64,000 nt of DNA. Source: Eutreptiella sp. 'Long Island Sound 2002' (Eukaryota > Euglenozoa > Euglenophyceae > Eutreptiales > Eutreptiaceae). Location of the stretch: positions 23,487,935 through 23,551,934 of the forward strand of contig OZ038378.1 of the NCBI GenBank assembly GCA_964036045.1, read 5' to 3'. Below the pieces are notes generated by a model. It saw nothing but the letters and a program-made list of their open reading frames with translations. It did no database searches and was not told the DNA's origin. Positions 27,989 to 37,291 of the stretch are shown piece by piece (within the stretch, counting starts at the first letter, position 1; every line of letters begins with the position of its first letter). The position numbers and the translations under genes are program-made.

Positions 27989-30243
27989 TGCACCAGGAGG
28001 TAGTGGGAAGGGCGCGCCTGCCACCACGCATGCCTACCAGAGTAACAGTGATGGCAGACTCCGATGGGTCCCTCGGGCGGGACGACCGCCACCACCGCCG
28101 GTCCCGCTCCCGCTCCCCCGTCTCCTCCCCAGAGTGGACGGGGGAGACCCTCGCGGAGCGCGAGGAGCGGAGGCTGGCGGAGGCGGCGGTGGTCGGGCCG
28201 CCGCCGCCGGCCCGGGAACCTGGGCCAGCCGAGACGGCCGCCCCCGCCGCCCAAGCGGCCAGCCCCGCCGCCCCGCCCCGCCCTGACGCGCAGGAGGCGG
28301 AGACCGCGGCGAGCCACGCCGCGGCCCCTGCCGCGGCCCCCGGCACGCCGCTGGCAAGGGGGGCAGCCCCGGCGCAGGAGCCAGACGCGTCGCCGAGGGC
28401 TGCCGCAGCCGCGCAGGAGAGCAAGCAGGGCGCAAGAGGGGTTGCGACGGACCCCGCACGGGCCGTGGGCGACTCGCCGGCGGCCGCCGCGGCAGCAGAG
28501 AAGACCGAGGAGGGTGTGCGAGGGTCTGCGACCGCGGCCACGGGCGCCTCGTCGGCGGCCGCCGCGGCAGCGAAGGAGAGTGCGGAGGGCGCGAGAGGGG
28601 CTGCGGCCCCTGGCACGCCGCGCAAGCGGGGGAAGAACCCCGCACGGGCCGCGGACGCCTCGCCGGCGGCCGCCGCAGCAGCAGCAGTGGGCAGGGAGAG
28701 CGCGAAGTACCGCGCCCAGGCCAACCCCGCCCACACCCACACCAGCCCCCCCAAGCCGTACCCCCCCAAGCCCTTCCCCCCGGGGCGGGAGCGGCACGTC
28801 CGCCCCCCGACGCGCGAGCGCTCGCCGCCGGGCGTCACGCTGCCGCAACTGCAAAGGCAGCGGGACGCCCGGCGAGTGGTCCAGGAAGGGCGCAGCGGCG
28901 AGGGGGAGGGGAGCGGCGGACGGCGTGACAGGCAGGGGGCAGGGGAGGGGTCAGGGCACGGGAAGGGCGCGCAGGGGCGCGGGCAGGGAGCCCAGGTGCA
29001 GGGGGCGGAGCGAGGGGAGGTGACAGAGCGAGCGGGCTGGGGCGTGGTGGACGAGAGGCGGGACCCGCGACACGGGCAGGGGGTCGGGGAGGGGCCAGGG
29101 CACGGGAAGGGTGCTCAGGGGCGCGGGAAGGGTACCCAGGCGCAGGGGGCAGGACAAGGGGGGATGGGAGAGCGAGCGGGCCAGGGCGTGGGGGACGAGA
29201 GGCGGGACCCGCAACACGGGCACGGGACCGGAAAGGGGCCCAAGGGCAAGGGCAAGGGCAAGGGCAAGGGCCCCAAGGGACAGGAGGGACGGGGCATGGG
29301 AGCCCAGGGGGGGGGGCGGGGCGAGGGGAGGGGGGCAGAGGGCGGAGCGCCCCCGCAGCCGGACGTGCAGCCGCCGAGGTGCATCCCCCCCGGCATCCAA
29401 CAGATGCCGGCACACCACACCTACCACCACCACAACCACCACCACCACCACCTCTACAACATCGACCCTGACACCGGCGAGCTCGTCCCCCCCCAACCCC
29501 CACGACACCAGCACCAGCAAGCCCCCCCCGCGCCGAGGGCGGAGCCGGCGCGGATGGCCTCGGCGGAGGGGGGACGGGGCGTGGCATCGGCGCCGCAGGT
29601 GCAGGAGCAGCGAGGGGGGCCGGCACGGGGGGCGGAGGAGAGCCGGCCGTGGGACGTGGACTGGGGCGCAGTCCCGGACCCGCTGGGGGGGGAGACCCTC
29701 CCCCTGGTGGGGGAAGTGTACGGGTGGTTGTGCTGGGCCAACCAGGGGACCTCCAGGAGGTCGCGGAACCGGGCCTTCGATGCCGTGCTCCTCCGGAGGG
29801 ACGGAGGAAACCGAGAGGCACCCCCGGGGGGTTGGGCGGCCCCAGAGGACCACAAGAGGGTCCTCAGGTCAGTGATCCGGGCGGCGTGGCCAGACAGGGA
29901 TCCGACGTGGCCGGCCTTCCTAGAGGGGGGAGCGGTGCTCCGCATCACGGATGCGGACGCCAACAACTGGCTCCCCCGGGCTTTGCGTAGCGCCCTCGCC
30001 CACTGGCGCTACCGCCGGCACAACCCGCCGCCGCCGCAGCCCCAGCCCCCACACAAGCGGCGGCGCAAGGCGAAGGCCCAGACGGCGGGTACGGGAGGGT
30101 TGGGGGGGGGGATGGGCCCCCTGACCCACGCCCCCCCCACGGTATGGCACGACGTGCGGGGGCGCGCCGCCTCCCGCGGGAGGGAGTGCGGGGGCGACAA
30201 GCGCGGGGAGGAACCGGCTGCCCCGCAACCTGCTAACCACTGA
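27988..30243 (+). CDS. Giant LINE ORF6: low-complexity Gly/Arg- and His-rich protein
   Basis: 751 codons from the ATG that overlaps the ORF5 stop (TGATG at 27986-27990); later ATGs at 28030 and 28051 are alternatives. The N-terminal third is Ala/Pro-rich with repeated AAAAA...EGARG blocks. The middle has Gly/Gln/Arg repeats of the GHGKGAQGRG kind and a GKGKGKGKG run, then a His cluster near 29410-29455. A more ordered segment (about 29650-30010) contains DVDWGAVPDPLGGE and WPDRDPTWPAFLEGG, and a basic HKRRRKAK near the C-terminus could be a nuclear signal. RNA-binding condensate-type behaviour is possible, but no domain is recognised. Confidence 0.55.
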   Translation: MHQEVVGRARLPPRMPTRVTVMADSDGSLGRDDRHHRRSRSRSPVSSPEWTGETLAEREERRLAEAAVVGPPPPAREPGPAETAAPAAQAASPAAPPRPDAQEAETAASHAAAPAAAPGTPLARGAAPAQEPDASPRAAAAAQESKQGARGVATDPARAVGDSPAAAAAAEKTEEGVRGSATAATGASSAAAAAAKESAEGARGAAAPGTPRKRGKNPARAADASPAAAAAAAVGRESAKYRAQANPAHTHTSPPKPYPPKPFPPGRERHVRPPTRERSPPGVTLPQLQRQRDARRVVQEGRSGEGEGSGGRRDRQGAGEGSGHGKGAQGRGQGAQVQGAERGEVTERAGWGVVDERRDPRHGQGVGEGPGHGKGAQGRGKGTQAQGAGQGGMGERAGQGVGDERRDPQHGHGTGKGPKGKGKGKGKGPKGQEGRGMGAQGGGRGEGRGAEGGAPPQPDVQPPRCIPPGIQQMPAHHTYHHHNHHHHHLYNIDPDTGELVPPQPPRHQHQQAPPAPRAEPARMASAEGGRGVASAPQVQEQRGGPARGAEESRPWDVDWGAVPDPLGGETLPLVGEVYGWLCWANQGTSRRSRNRAFDAVLLRRDGGNREAPPGGWAAPEDHKRVLRSVIRAAWPDRDPTWPAFLEGGAVLRITDADANNWLPRALRSALAHWRYRRHNPPPPQPQPPHKRRRKAKAQTAGTGGLGGGMGPLTHAPPTVWHDVRGRAASRGRECGGDKRGEEPAAPQPANH

Positions 30244-31283
30244 CCGCTAACGCCCACGGCCACCCCCGGCCGGCCCGCGCCGCGCGGCAACGGCCGGGGA
30301 GGTGAGGGCCCCGGCGAGGGCCTGCGCGGGCATCCAGCTCTCGATAGGGGGGGCGGGTGAAGGGCGCGACCCCCTGGCCGATGGCTGGCCCCCGGGACCA
30401 GGGCCGCCATGCCGCCCCCGCCCCCCCCCCCCCACGGCCGGCGAGAGGCATCGTCAGAGGGCCAAAGGGCCCCCCCCAACCCCCCCCCCCCCCCCCGCAC
30501 AGACCCGGGGGCGGGCGAGGAGGCGGCCCCCCCACCCCCCCCCCCCCGCACCCACCACAGCAGGGGAGCCACAGGCGCGGCCCTCCGCCCCCCCAGGGCC
30601 GGGGGGGCGCCCCCCCCTCAGGGGGAACGGCGGCGCAATGCGGGCAACGGCGGCTGGGCCTGCTCCCGCGAACCCACACCGGCGTGCCGGAGCAACGCGC
30701 ACGACGGAGCAGGAAGGAGGCCGCGCCCCACATGACCCTCCCGTAACCACAGCCCGCTCCGAGGTGACAGAGGGGGGGTATCATGTCAGATGGGGCCCCC
30801 AGGGAGGCGGCCCACGGGCCGCCCCTCACCCCCCCCACCCCGGGGCGGCACTTCAGCCCCGACCGCAAGCGCGCGCCGGAAGGGAGCGCACCGGCGACAC
30901 GGAGAGAGCCAGGAAGGAGTACCACAGGCCGCCGCCTGGAACGAGAGCAGGGAGGCCGCGGCGCGACACCCCCCCCCCCCCCCCGCCCCCCCACCGGCCC
31001 GCCAGCCGCAGGGGCCCCGGCCCCCACCCCCCGAGGCAGAAGGGACGGACCCCCCCGCCCGAGAGGGGAGCCGGAGTGTGACCCGCCCCCACGCCCCAGC
31101 CGCCGGCTCCAATGGGGGCCGCGAAGAGCAAGTGGCCCCACGCCTGCGCACCGGGACGCCGCGCAGATCGTGCCCAGAGAAGCCGGGTAGGCGCGAACCG
31201 GAATGGTATGGGTGGCCACGCCCCCCATGGACAGCACGACACCAAGGGACGCCCGCTTTGTTGCCTACCCAGGGAAAGCATCC
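30226..31283 (+). repeat. Giant LINE 3' region, first copy of a 1-kb tandem duplication
   Basis: Begins CCGCAACCTGCTAACCACTGACCGC. Contains long C runs (near 30420-30550 and 30970), GGGGCGGCACTTCAGCCCCGACCGC near 30842 and ends near GACGCCCGCTTTGTTGCCTACCCAGGG. The same landmarks recur in the same order in 31284-32280. There is no convincing gene. Confidence 0.85.
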
Positions 31284-32280
31284 CCGCAACCCGCTAACCA
31301 CTGACCGCTGACCCTCACGGCCACCCCCGGCCGGCCAGCGCCGCGCGGCAACGGCCGGGAGATGAGGGGCCCCAGAGAGGGACTGCGTGAGGATCCAGCT
31401 CTCGGTAGAGGGGGGCGGGGGAAGGGCGCGACCCCCCTGGCCGATGGCTGGCCCCCGGGGCCGGGACCGCCAAGCCGCCCTCCCCCCCCCCCCCTTTTTT
31501 TTTGGCCGACAGGGGGCATCGCCAGGGGACCGAAGGACCCCCCCCACTCCCCCCCCCCCCCCCCCCCCTCCCACACAGGCCCGAGAGCGAGCGGGGTGGC
31601 GCCCCCCCCCCCCCCCCCCGCACCCACCCCAGCTGGGGAGCCACAGGCGCGGCCCTCCGCCCCCCCAGGGCCGGGGGGGCGCCCCCACCCACAGGAGGAA
31701 CGGCGACACGGTAAGGGCAACGGCGGCTGGACCTGCCCCCACGAACCCACACCGGCGTGCCGGAGCAACGCGCACAACGGAACACGAAGGAGGCCGCGCC
31801 CCGCGTGACCCTCCCGTGACCACAGCCCACTCCGAGGGGACAGAGGGGGGGTTTTGCAGGTCAGCCGGGGCCCCCAGGGGAGCGGTCCACGGGCCGCCCC
31901 TCACCCCCCCCCGCCCCGGGGCGGCACTTCAGCCCCGACCGCACGCGCGCGCCGGAGGGGAGAGCCAGAAAGGGGTACCGCAGGCCGCCGCCCGGAACGA
32001 GAGCGGGGAGGCCGCAGCGCGACACCCCCCCCGAGGCAAGGGGGATGGGCCCCCCCCACCCGAGAGGGCAGCCGGAGTGTGACCCGCCCCCCCGCTCTGT
32101 CCGCCGGCCCACAAGGGGGCCGCGAAGAACAAGCGGGCCCACGCCTGCGCACCGGGACGCCGCACAGATCGTACCCGGAGAGGCTGGGTGAACACGAACC
32201 GGAGTGGTATGGGGGGCCACGCCCCCCATGGACAGCGCAACGCCAGTGACGCCCGCTTTGTTGCCTGCCCAGGGAAGGCA
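31284..32280 (+). repeat. Giant LINE 3' region, second copy of the 1-kb tandem duplication
   Basis: Diverged by substitutions and indels from 30226-31283, mostly in the lengths of the C runs (31480-31620). It shares the TAACCACTGACCGCTGACC start and the GACGCCCGCTTTGTTGCCTGCCC end. Confidence 0.85.
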
Positions 32281-32530
32281 GAGGGACGGAAAGAGGCAGA
32301 GCGACCCCCCGCCCTACAATCAGTCGGCGACCCGGTGGTGCTACTGCCCGCCTCTTACCCCTGTGCACGTCAGTCGGCGATCCAACGCACCCCACCCAGC
32401 CCCCTCCCCCCCTGTCCCGACCCCGTGCGCGTGGACTGGGGCCTCCCGGCACGCGCAACACGCTTCACAGCGCACAGCCCCACCCTCAGAACTGGATTCA
32501 TAGCCGACGACACCCCTCAGTGGCGTAAGA

Positions 32531-32603
32531 GACTCCCGCGGCCCAGTAGTGAGAGCGTCGGTCTTCAATCGTCCAGTGCTGGGGTTCGATCCCGGGCGTA
32601 GGT
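32531..32603 (+). ncRNA. tRNA-related segment (pol III box A/B-like)
   Basis: A box-A-like GGCCCAGTAGTGAGAGCG (from 32540) and a box-B GGTTCGATCCC (32583-32593) are spaced as in a tRNA. The anticodon-like loop TCTTCAA has a stem with a mismatch, and no good acceptor stem is seen. It is probably a degenerate tRNA-derived SINE head, not a working tRNA. Confidence 0.4.
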
Positions 32604-32850
32604 GCTCCTGGGATCCCTGCACGTAGAGCTCTCTAGTTGGCGACGTGGGAACCACCCCCCCCTCCAGCAACTCGCGCCACCACCGATACCGGTGGATTGG
32701 GTGGAGGTCTCGTTCGTTTTACCCCCCACCCAAGAAAAACAAAAAAAATGGGAGCCACCCACCCCTGCAGCAGTGCGCACCGTCACCTGTACTCAAACAG
32801 GTCGATGGGAGGCCTCGCCCGGTATTCGAAGGGATCGGTGGGAGACCACC

Positions 32851-32912
32851 GATCCCGGGGTTCGAACCAGCTCCTTCGCGGCGCGCGCCTGGTGCGCTAC
32901 CTCCGCGGCGGC
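32851..32912 (-). ncRNA. Second tRNA-related segment, opposite strand
   Basis: On the minus strand TAGCGCACCAGG (32899-32888) matches box A and GGTTCGAACCC (32868-32858) matches box B. The spacing is slightly short for a full tRNA. It faces the first segment head to tail within the 3' region. Confidence 0.4.
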
Positions 32913-34151
32913 TGCCTTCAGAGATACACCGGCACCCGGGTCACAGAACAAACGCGCCCGCAACCCCCTCCCCCTGTGCTACGAGTAAGCCCGCGGTAGG
33001 GCTGCTCTGCTGGGCCATGAACCGGGACATTGGAGCACCACTCCAGCCACGGTCACCCCAACCCCCCCACGCATCCCGCAGGGCGAAGCTCCGTGCGCAT
33101 CAGGCTCGTCATGAGAATCCGGCGGGCCGGCGCCTGGACACCAAGACGACACCTCTCTCCCCCCCCGCAAGAACAGAGCGGGGCCCCCACAACCGCACGC
33201 CCGCAACGCAGACCCCGACAGCCCACCTAGTGGACGGGCAGAGGAGGGAAGAGGAACGCAAGACCCAGAACGCCCCACGCGACGGACGAAGGCACCCCCC
33301 CGGGGACGCCCAGCCGCCGCCCCCGCAACCCCAAGCCAAGTAGGGGGGAACCGGGACCGGACCGCCCCCCCCCAAGCACGCCAGACAGAGCACGGGACCG
33401 GGGCAGGACACGCGGAGGGGCACGGACCACATGGAACGGCCCTACCAGCGCCCAGTGCCGGGACCACGCGAGATGCGCGCGCCACACCACCCAGCGGGGA
33501 GCGGACACCGCGAGAGCGCGAGCGCACACACACCAAAAGGACACGCGGGGACCACCAGAAGGGCAACCGGACCGAGCGCGCGGAACGCACAGACCACATG
33601 GAATGGCGTACCAGCGAGCGAGGAAAAGGGACACCCGGACGGGACGGCCCGCCACACGCAACGCGGGATACGCGGGGCGGGAAGGGGGAAGAAGGGGAGA
33701 CACAACACCAGGTACCGGCCCGAACCCCCCCGAACCGGCCGCGAGCGCCGCGCACACACAGACGGGACACTGCACCCGCCAAGGCAGTAGTGGCGCACAG
33801 CGCCACGCCCCAACCCCTAGGCTAGGCAGCCTCCGCGCCAGCCCAAGGGGGTCCCACTGGCGACAAGCCAGTAGCACGGGCCCGGCGGCGCCGGTGCCCC
33901 GGGCGACCACGCATTAGGGGGGCGACGCAGTGGGTAAGCGCCCGCGGCCACGGCTGCGAATTGATGCACTGACCGGGGAGTGGCGAAACGGGGACGCCGG
34001 GGAAGGACGGGGCTCCGAGCTCTGTGAACCCGGGGGACTCCGCCACCAGGCAGGAGGTGCGTCTTGGAGGGCCCCCCACTAGGACCCGGTGGGGAGGATA
34101 TCACCTGGCCCGACCAGGTGGCCCCCCGGGGCCGAAAAGCGTCTAGTACCC

Positions 34152-34184
34152 GCAAAATCAAACCTCAAACCTCAAACCTCAAAC
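34152..34184 (+). repeat. Heptanucleotide 3' tail of the giant LINE
   Basis: GCAAAATC followed by three full AACCTCA units and AACC, ending directly at the target duplication. Many LINEs end in short tandem tails instead of poly(A). Confidence 0.85.
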
Positions 34185-34200
34185 CTGAATTCAGAAACAG
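34185..34200 (+). repeat. Right 16-bp target-site duplication of the giant LINE
   Basis: Exact copy of 9020-9035 (CTGAATTCAGAAACAG). The following TTAAAAGTAGAACC continues the host repeat as at 62541. Confidence 0.95.
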
Positions 34201-34778
34201 TTAAAAGTAGAACCACAATAAGTGGTAGAAACAATTGAGTATAGGGGTCTTGGGGTGGGAGACCACTAGGCTTAACCTCCAAGGCCTAAAGCATGAAATG
34301 CCTGTTTTTTTTCGGTATATCCTCCATGAAGGAAGATACCTCCGCTCAGTTGAGTGGTAGGGGTGAACTTCATGGGGGACTAGGGTTACAACCCTAGTTA
34401 CTTTGAGAAAGTGTACTTTAGGCTTCAAAAGAGAGATAAAAATACTTAAGTTAGTCTTAGCATCAACAAAAGGGTTTTAAGGGGGGCTTGGCCTGGATCA
34501 AGCCCTCCAAGAAAGACATGGCAGTGACTTTTTCCTACTCCCCCCTGAAGTACTAGTTAGCTAAGCTAGTAGGACCAAGGAAAAAGGCTCAAATATTCCC
34601 TAAATTACCTCAGAAATTGCATTAAACGTACCAAAAACATCCTCATCAGTTCATAGAAGCCTATCACACTGTAGGTACCCTCGAAAAACGGTGTAACGTA
34701 CCGTGAATGATGTCCCTTCGATGGGGCATTCCTCAAAAGTCGCCAGCGTGCGACGAAAACTTTTGGTAAAAATTTGGG

Positions 34779-34865
34779 GGTAGTGGGGTTTGAACCCAGG
34801 ACTCCCTCCCTAGAGCACATATGCTTGCCCACTAGGGTACAGTCGAACGCTCTAATGCGGACGGC
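34779..34865 (-). ncRNA. tRNA-derived SINE-like segment
   Basis: On the minus strand TAGTGGGCAAGC (34834-34823) fits box A and GGGTTCAAACC (around 34797-34787) fits box B, about 40 nt apart as in class I tRNAs. The stems are imperfect and no isotype can be assigned. It is probably a SINE head or tRNA pseudogene. Confidence 0.45.
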
Positions 34866-35299
34866 CACCGCTGCATAAACAGCGTTTCAGTAAACGTCCT
34901 GACCAAGGGCCAGGGCGGAGCAATACTCCCAATGGAGGACACAAAGCTCCAGGAGCCGAAAAAATTTAAAAATGTAACCAACAGGGAGTGATTCGTGCGA
35001 TTTAGCGAAAGGTGTAGCGATTTAAGAAGTCAAATCGCTAAAAATTGACGAAAGCACGCGAGAAATCGTCATTTTTATACCAAAGCTCAAAGTCGCAGAC
35101 AAGCGCAACGGAAGCGGACTTCAAAAACAAGGTTGCGCAAGCGTAAACGGCTTTTGAAAAAGAATGTATGAGCCGTAGTTTTTAAAGTTCTAAAGGAAAT
35201 TTTTGCACAGTTGCATCAAAATTTTTATAAACTTTAGGGAAAAGTAGTCAAACTCAACCCACACCACCTAGCAGGTGGACAACCCACCTCTCAGGTATG

Positions 35300-36000
35300 C
35301 CAGTATCATCTCATACGCATGCATTGCGTTCGTGTTGGTTGCTTCGTTAAAACGTTAGGGTTGTCAACGCTGTGTTCGTTGGGGGTTCGGGTGCTCCTCT
35401 CTCTTGCTCTGCACAGGTCAAAACAGGAATGAAAGGTATGCGATGCGAATGGAGCGCGCAGCGCGCACGTAGGGTTAGAATATGCGCTGTGCTCGCGATG
35501 CATGTGCCTAATTGAGGCATTCACACGCTGTGGCGCTTTCCCTGTACCCCAATTCATCCTTGTTCTCTCTTCACAGGTAAGAAAAGAAAGTGCTTGCTCG
35601 TGTTTGTTTGCTCGTGTGTAGCCGTGGCGCTAAAGTAGGGTTGCTTAAAACGCTTAGGCTTGTTTTGCGCTGTGCAGTGCGCCACTTTCTCTCCTCTTTC
35701 TGCAGGAAACAAGACAAGGGAAACGTGCATGACACACCGTGCATTAATCGCTTAGGGTGGTTTATAATTCGCCGTAGGTTTGTTTAAGCGCGTAGGGTTG
35801 TTTGGCGCTCGTGTTTTCCTCGGCATTCACATGATGCGTGGTGAGTAAGGTAGGTAAGCCCAGGAGGAGCTCACCTCCTGGTTGAGTCACGCTTGTGATT
35901 GGTTATGTTGGGTTAAATTAGGTAAAAACAACAGGAAATGGAGAGATTGTGCATGGCTGTGCATGCATATGACGCATCAAAGGGTAGGCCACGCGGAGTG
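35300..36000 (+). repeat. Quasi-repeats homologous to the giant LINE 5' leader
   Basis: TGTTCTCTCTTCACAGGT ... TGCTCGTGT ... GCTAAAGTAGGGTTGCTTAAAACGCTTAGGC (35572-35667) matches 9475-9565 of the LINE leader. Related modules recur near 35340-35425, 35450-35580, 35590-35710 and 35740-35830, several ending in a pyrimidine tract plus CAG. Lower GC than the LINE copy suggests an older relative. Confidence 0.6.
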
Positions 36001-36035
36001 CGCACGGTAAACCTTGTTTAGGTTACCCAGGGGCT

Positions 36036-36076
36036 CCACCCTACGTTCTTTAAGAGAACGGGTGGAGTTCCTTAAG
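36036..36076. repeat. Inverted repeat (hairpin)
   Basis: CTCCACCC-TA-CGTTCT TTAA AGAACG-GGTGGAG type palindrome with arms of about 14 bp, in non-coding DNA. Confidence 0.6.
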
Positions 36077-36699
36077 CTTGCTTGCTTGTACTGAGGTTCA
36101 GGAACAGCGTATTATAGGGCAGCCTGAGAAGCGTATAACACGTGGAGGCTGTCTTGGTTCCTCAGTCTTGAACCTCAGTCATTGGCCTTTGCTTTACAGG
36201 TGGGAAGGTAAGGGCGATTGGTGCAGTCCCTCTTGGCAGCGCTAAAATATGCTGCGCGGATCACAAAAACAAAAAACTGCAGCTCAACCAGGAGTGGTGA
36301 GTGCAGTCCGACTTCACCGCCATCCACGCTGTGCACGCACGCTGAGCACTCCCTCCCTCCAAGCCCTGACAGGGTAAGGCGTCATGGCGTCCCTGTTAGG
36401 CCACAGCCGCTTAGTAGCGCTGTGTTCTCTTGCTTTCTCAAAGGAGGATCAGTACGACCCGTGACTCCTTCAACAGCAACACCAAGTAGCGTGTGTAGGT
36501 GTTAGGGTCAGCAGGCCTGGCAGGAGTTGTGTGCAGGTGATGAGTGCTCACCCTGCCTTCGAAGGCCGGTGCTGGCGTTAGTGAGTGTAGTGTACTGGTG
36601 TCTTCTGTCCCGCGTGCTTTTCCACGTGGGCAGGGGAGTGCGTTAGCTTTTGGCCTTAGCAAAAATGAGCGTTTTGTATGCCCTTAGCACACTTGGCCA

Positions 36700-36711
36700 C
36701 CCCTCCCCTCT
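36700..36711 (-). promoter_or_regulatory. Candidate polypurine tract of element 3
   Basis: Minus strand AGAGGGGAGGGG followed by TGGCC. This is the right type and place for the edge of the left (3') LTR, but there is no second LTR start in the window to compare, and another purine tract lies near 36355. Confidence 0.35.
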
Positions 36712-37291
36712 AGTAGGTAGGGCTTTTGCCGTCTTCCCCAAAGGATGGGCGCCAGCACAGAAACTGGGCGCCATAGGAGTGGTACTAGTAACTGACTAGG
36801 ACCTTCGGTCCGACATCAGCGAAGCCCATTGAGTTGAGAGCCACGACCGGGAGAGAAGTGAGACACACACAGACATACGTAGCACACTTAGGGGTAAGGT
36901 AAACCCAGTAAGGAAGGGTAGAACCCCATGGGTCTGGACCAGTCAGAGGTCCTAACTGTGGGCTCGCTTGTCCCCAAGGAGGGAAGGCACACCTTGCCTC
37001 ATAACACCTTGCTTGTCATTCCCCCATGGTGTAGTAAGCCACCGTTCTTCGTTGGCTCCCCAAGGTCATTACATCAGGGCAGTCCCCATGCAACACATGG
37101 TCAACAAGGCATACACTCGCTGGGTGGCTGCAAACCTGATAAGCGGCCACCTGGTCCACGCTGGAAACCATAGGCATGGGTCTGCAGGGCACAGACAGGG
37201 TCAGTGCAGTGCTCAGTAAACAGTAGTCTGTGTAAAACCAATGGCCTTCGGCCAGGGGTGGTTGTCACGGGGGGCTAACGGTCCTGTCCTG
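36712..37291 (-). other. Element 3 distal 3' UTR, left of the element 2 insertion
   Basis: Non-coding stretch between the proposed 3' LTR of element 3 and the edge of element 2. I see no gene. Assigning it to element 3 depends on the nesting model. Confidence 0.4.

Larger units (their letters stand above)
32281..34151 (+). other. Giant LINE distal 3' region
   Basis: About 1.9 kb, GC-rich and without a convincing gene. It holds two tRNA-like segments (listed separately) and a GATGGG/ATCGGTGGGAGACCACCGATCC hairpin near 32832-32856. Short open frames lack recognisable domains. Confidence 0.55.
9036..34184 (+). mobile_element. Giant non-LTR retrotransposon (about 25.15 kb)
   Basis: One insertion bounded by perfect 16-bp duplications (9020-9035, 34185-34200), with an empty-site relative at 62525-62540. 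In order: 5' leader with a 24-A run, about 28 tandem 212-bp monomers, six long plus-strand ORFs, a duplicated C-rich 3' region and an AACCTCA-type tail. APE endonuclease, YIDD reverse transcriptase, RNase H and a C-C-H-C knuckle identify a LINE-type element; there are no LTRs. The GC content is far higher than in the surrounding LTR elements. LINEs in general are a few to about 10 kb, so the size is exceptional. The ends are certain; whether some internal part is a later capture is not. Confidence 0.9.
34201..36699 (-). repeat. Element 3 left (3') LTR, inner segment
   Basis: 34201-34469 is nearly identical to 62541-62806 of the right LTR; beyond that the right copy is cut by an insertion, so the rest cannot be confirmed. 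The proposed LTR start (minus-strand TGGCC at 36699) follows a purine tract on the minus strand; an alternative purine tract lies near 36355. The segment includes a tRNA-like piece and a stretch homologous to the LINE leader. No gene is seen. Confidence 0.5.

Noticed and set aside
33921-33990. Third tRNA-like segment (GGCGACGCAGTGGGTAAGCG)
   Set aside because: Box A-like only; I could not find a box B at the right distance or pairing stems.
34152-34184. Interstitial telomere
   Set aside because: The units are AACCTCA, not a telomere repeat I know; they sit exactly at the LINE 3' end before the target duplication, which a LINE tail explains.
36700-36711. Firm placement of the left end of the element 3 LTR at 36699
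   Set aside because: Only a purine tract supports it and another lies near 36355; the right LTR is truncated before this point, so it is kept only as a low-confidence feature.
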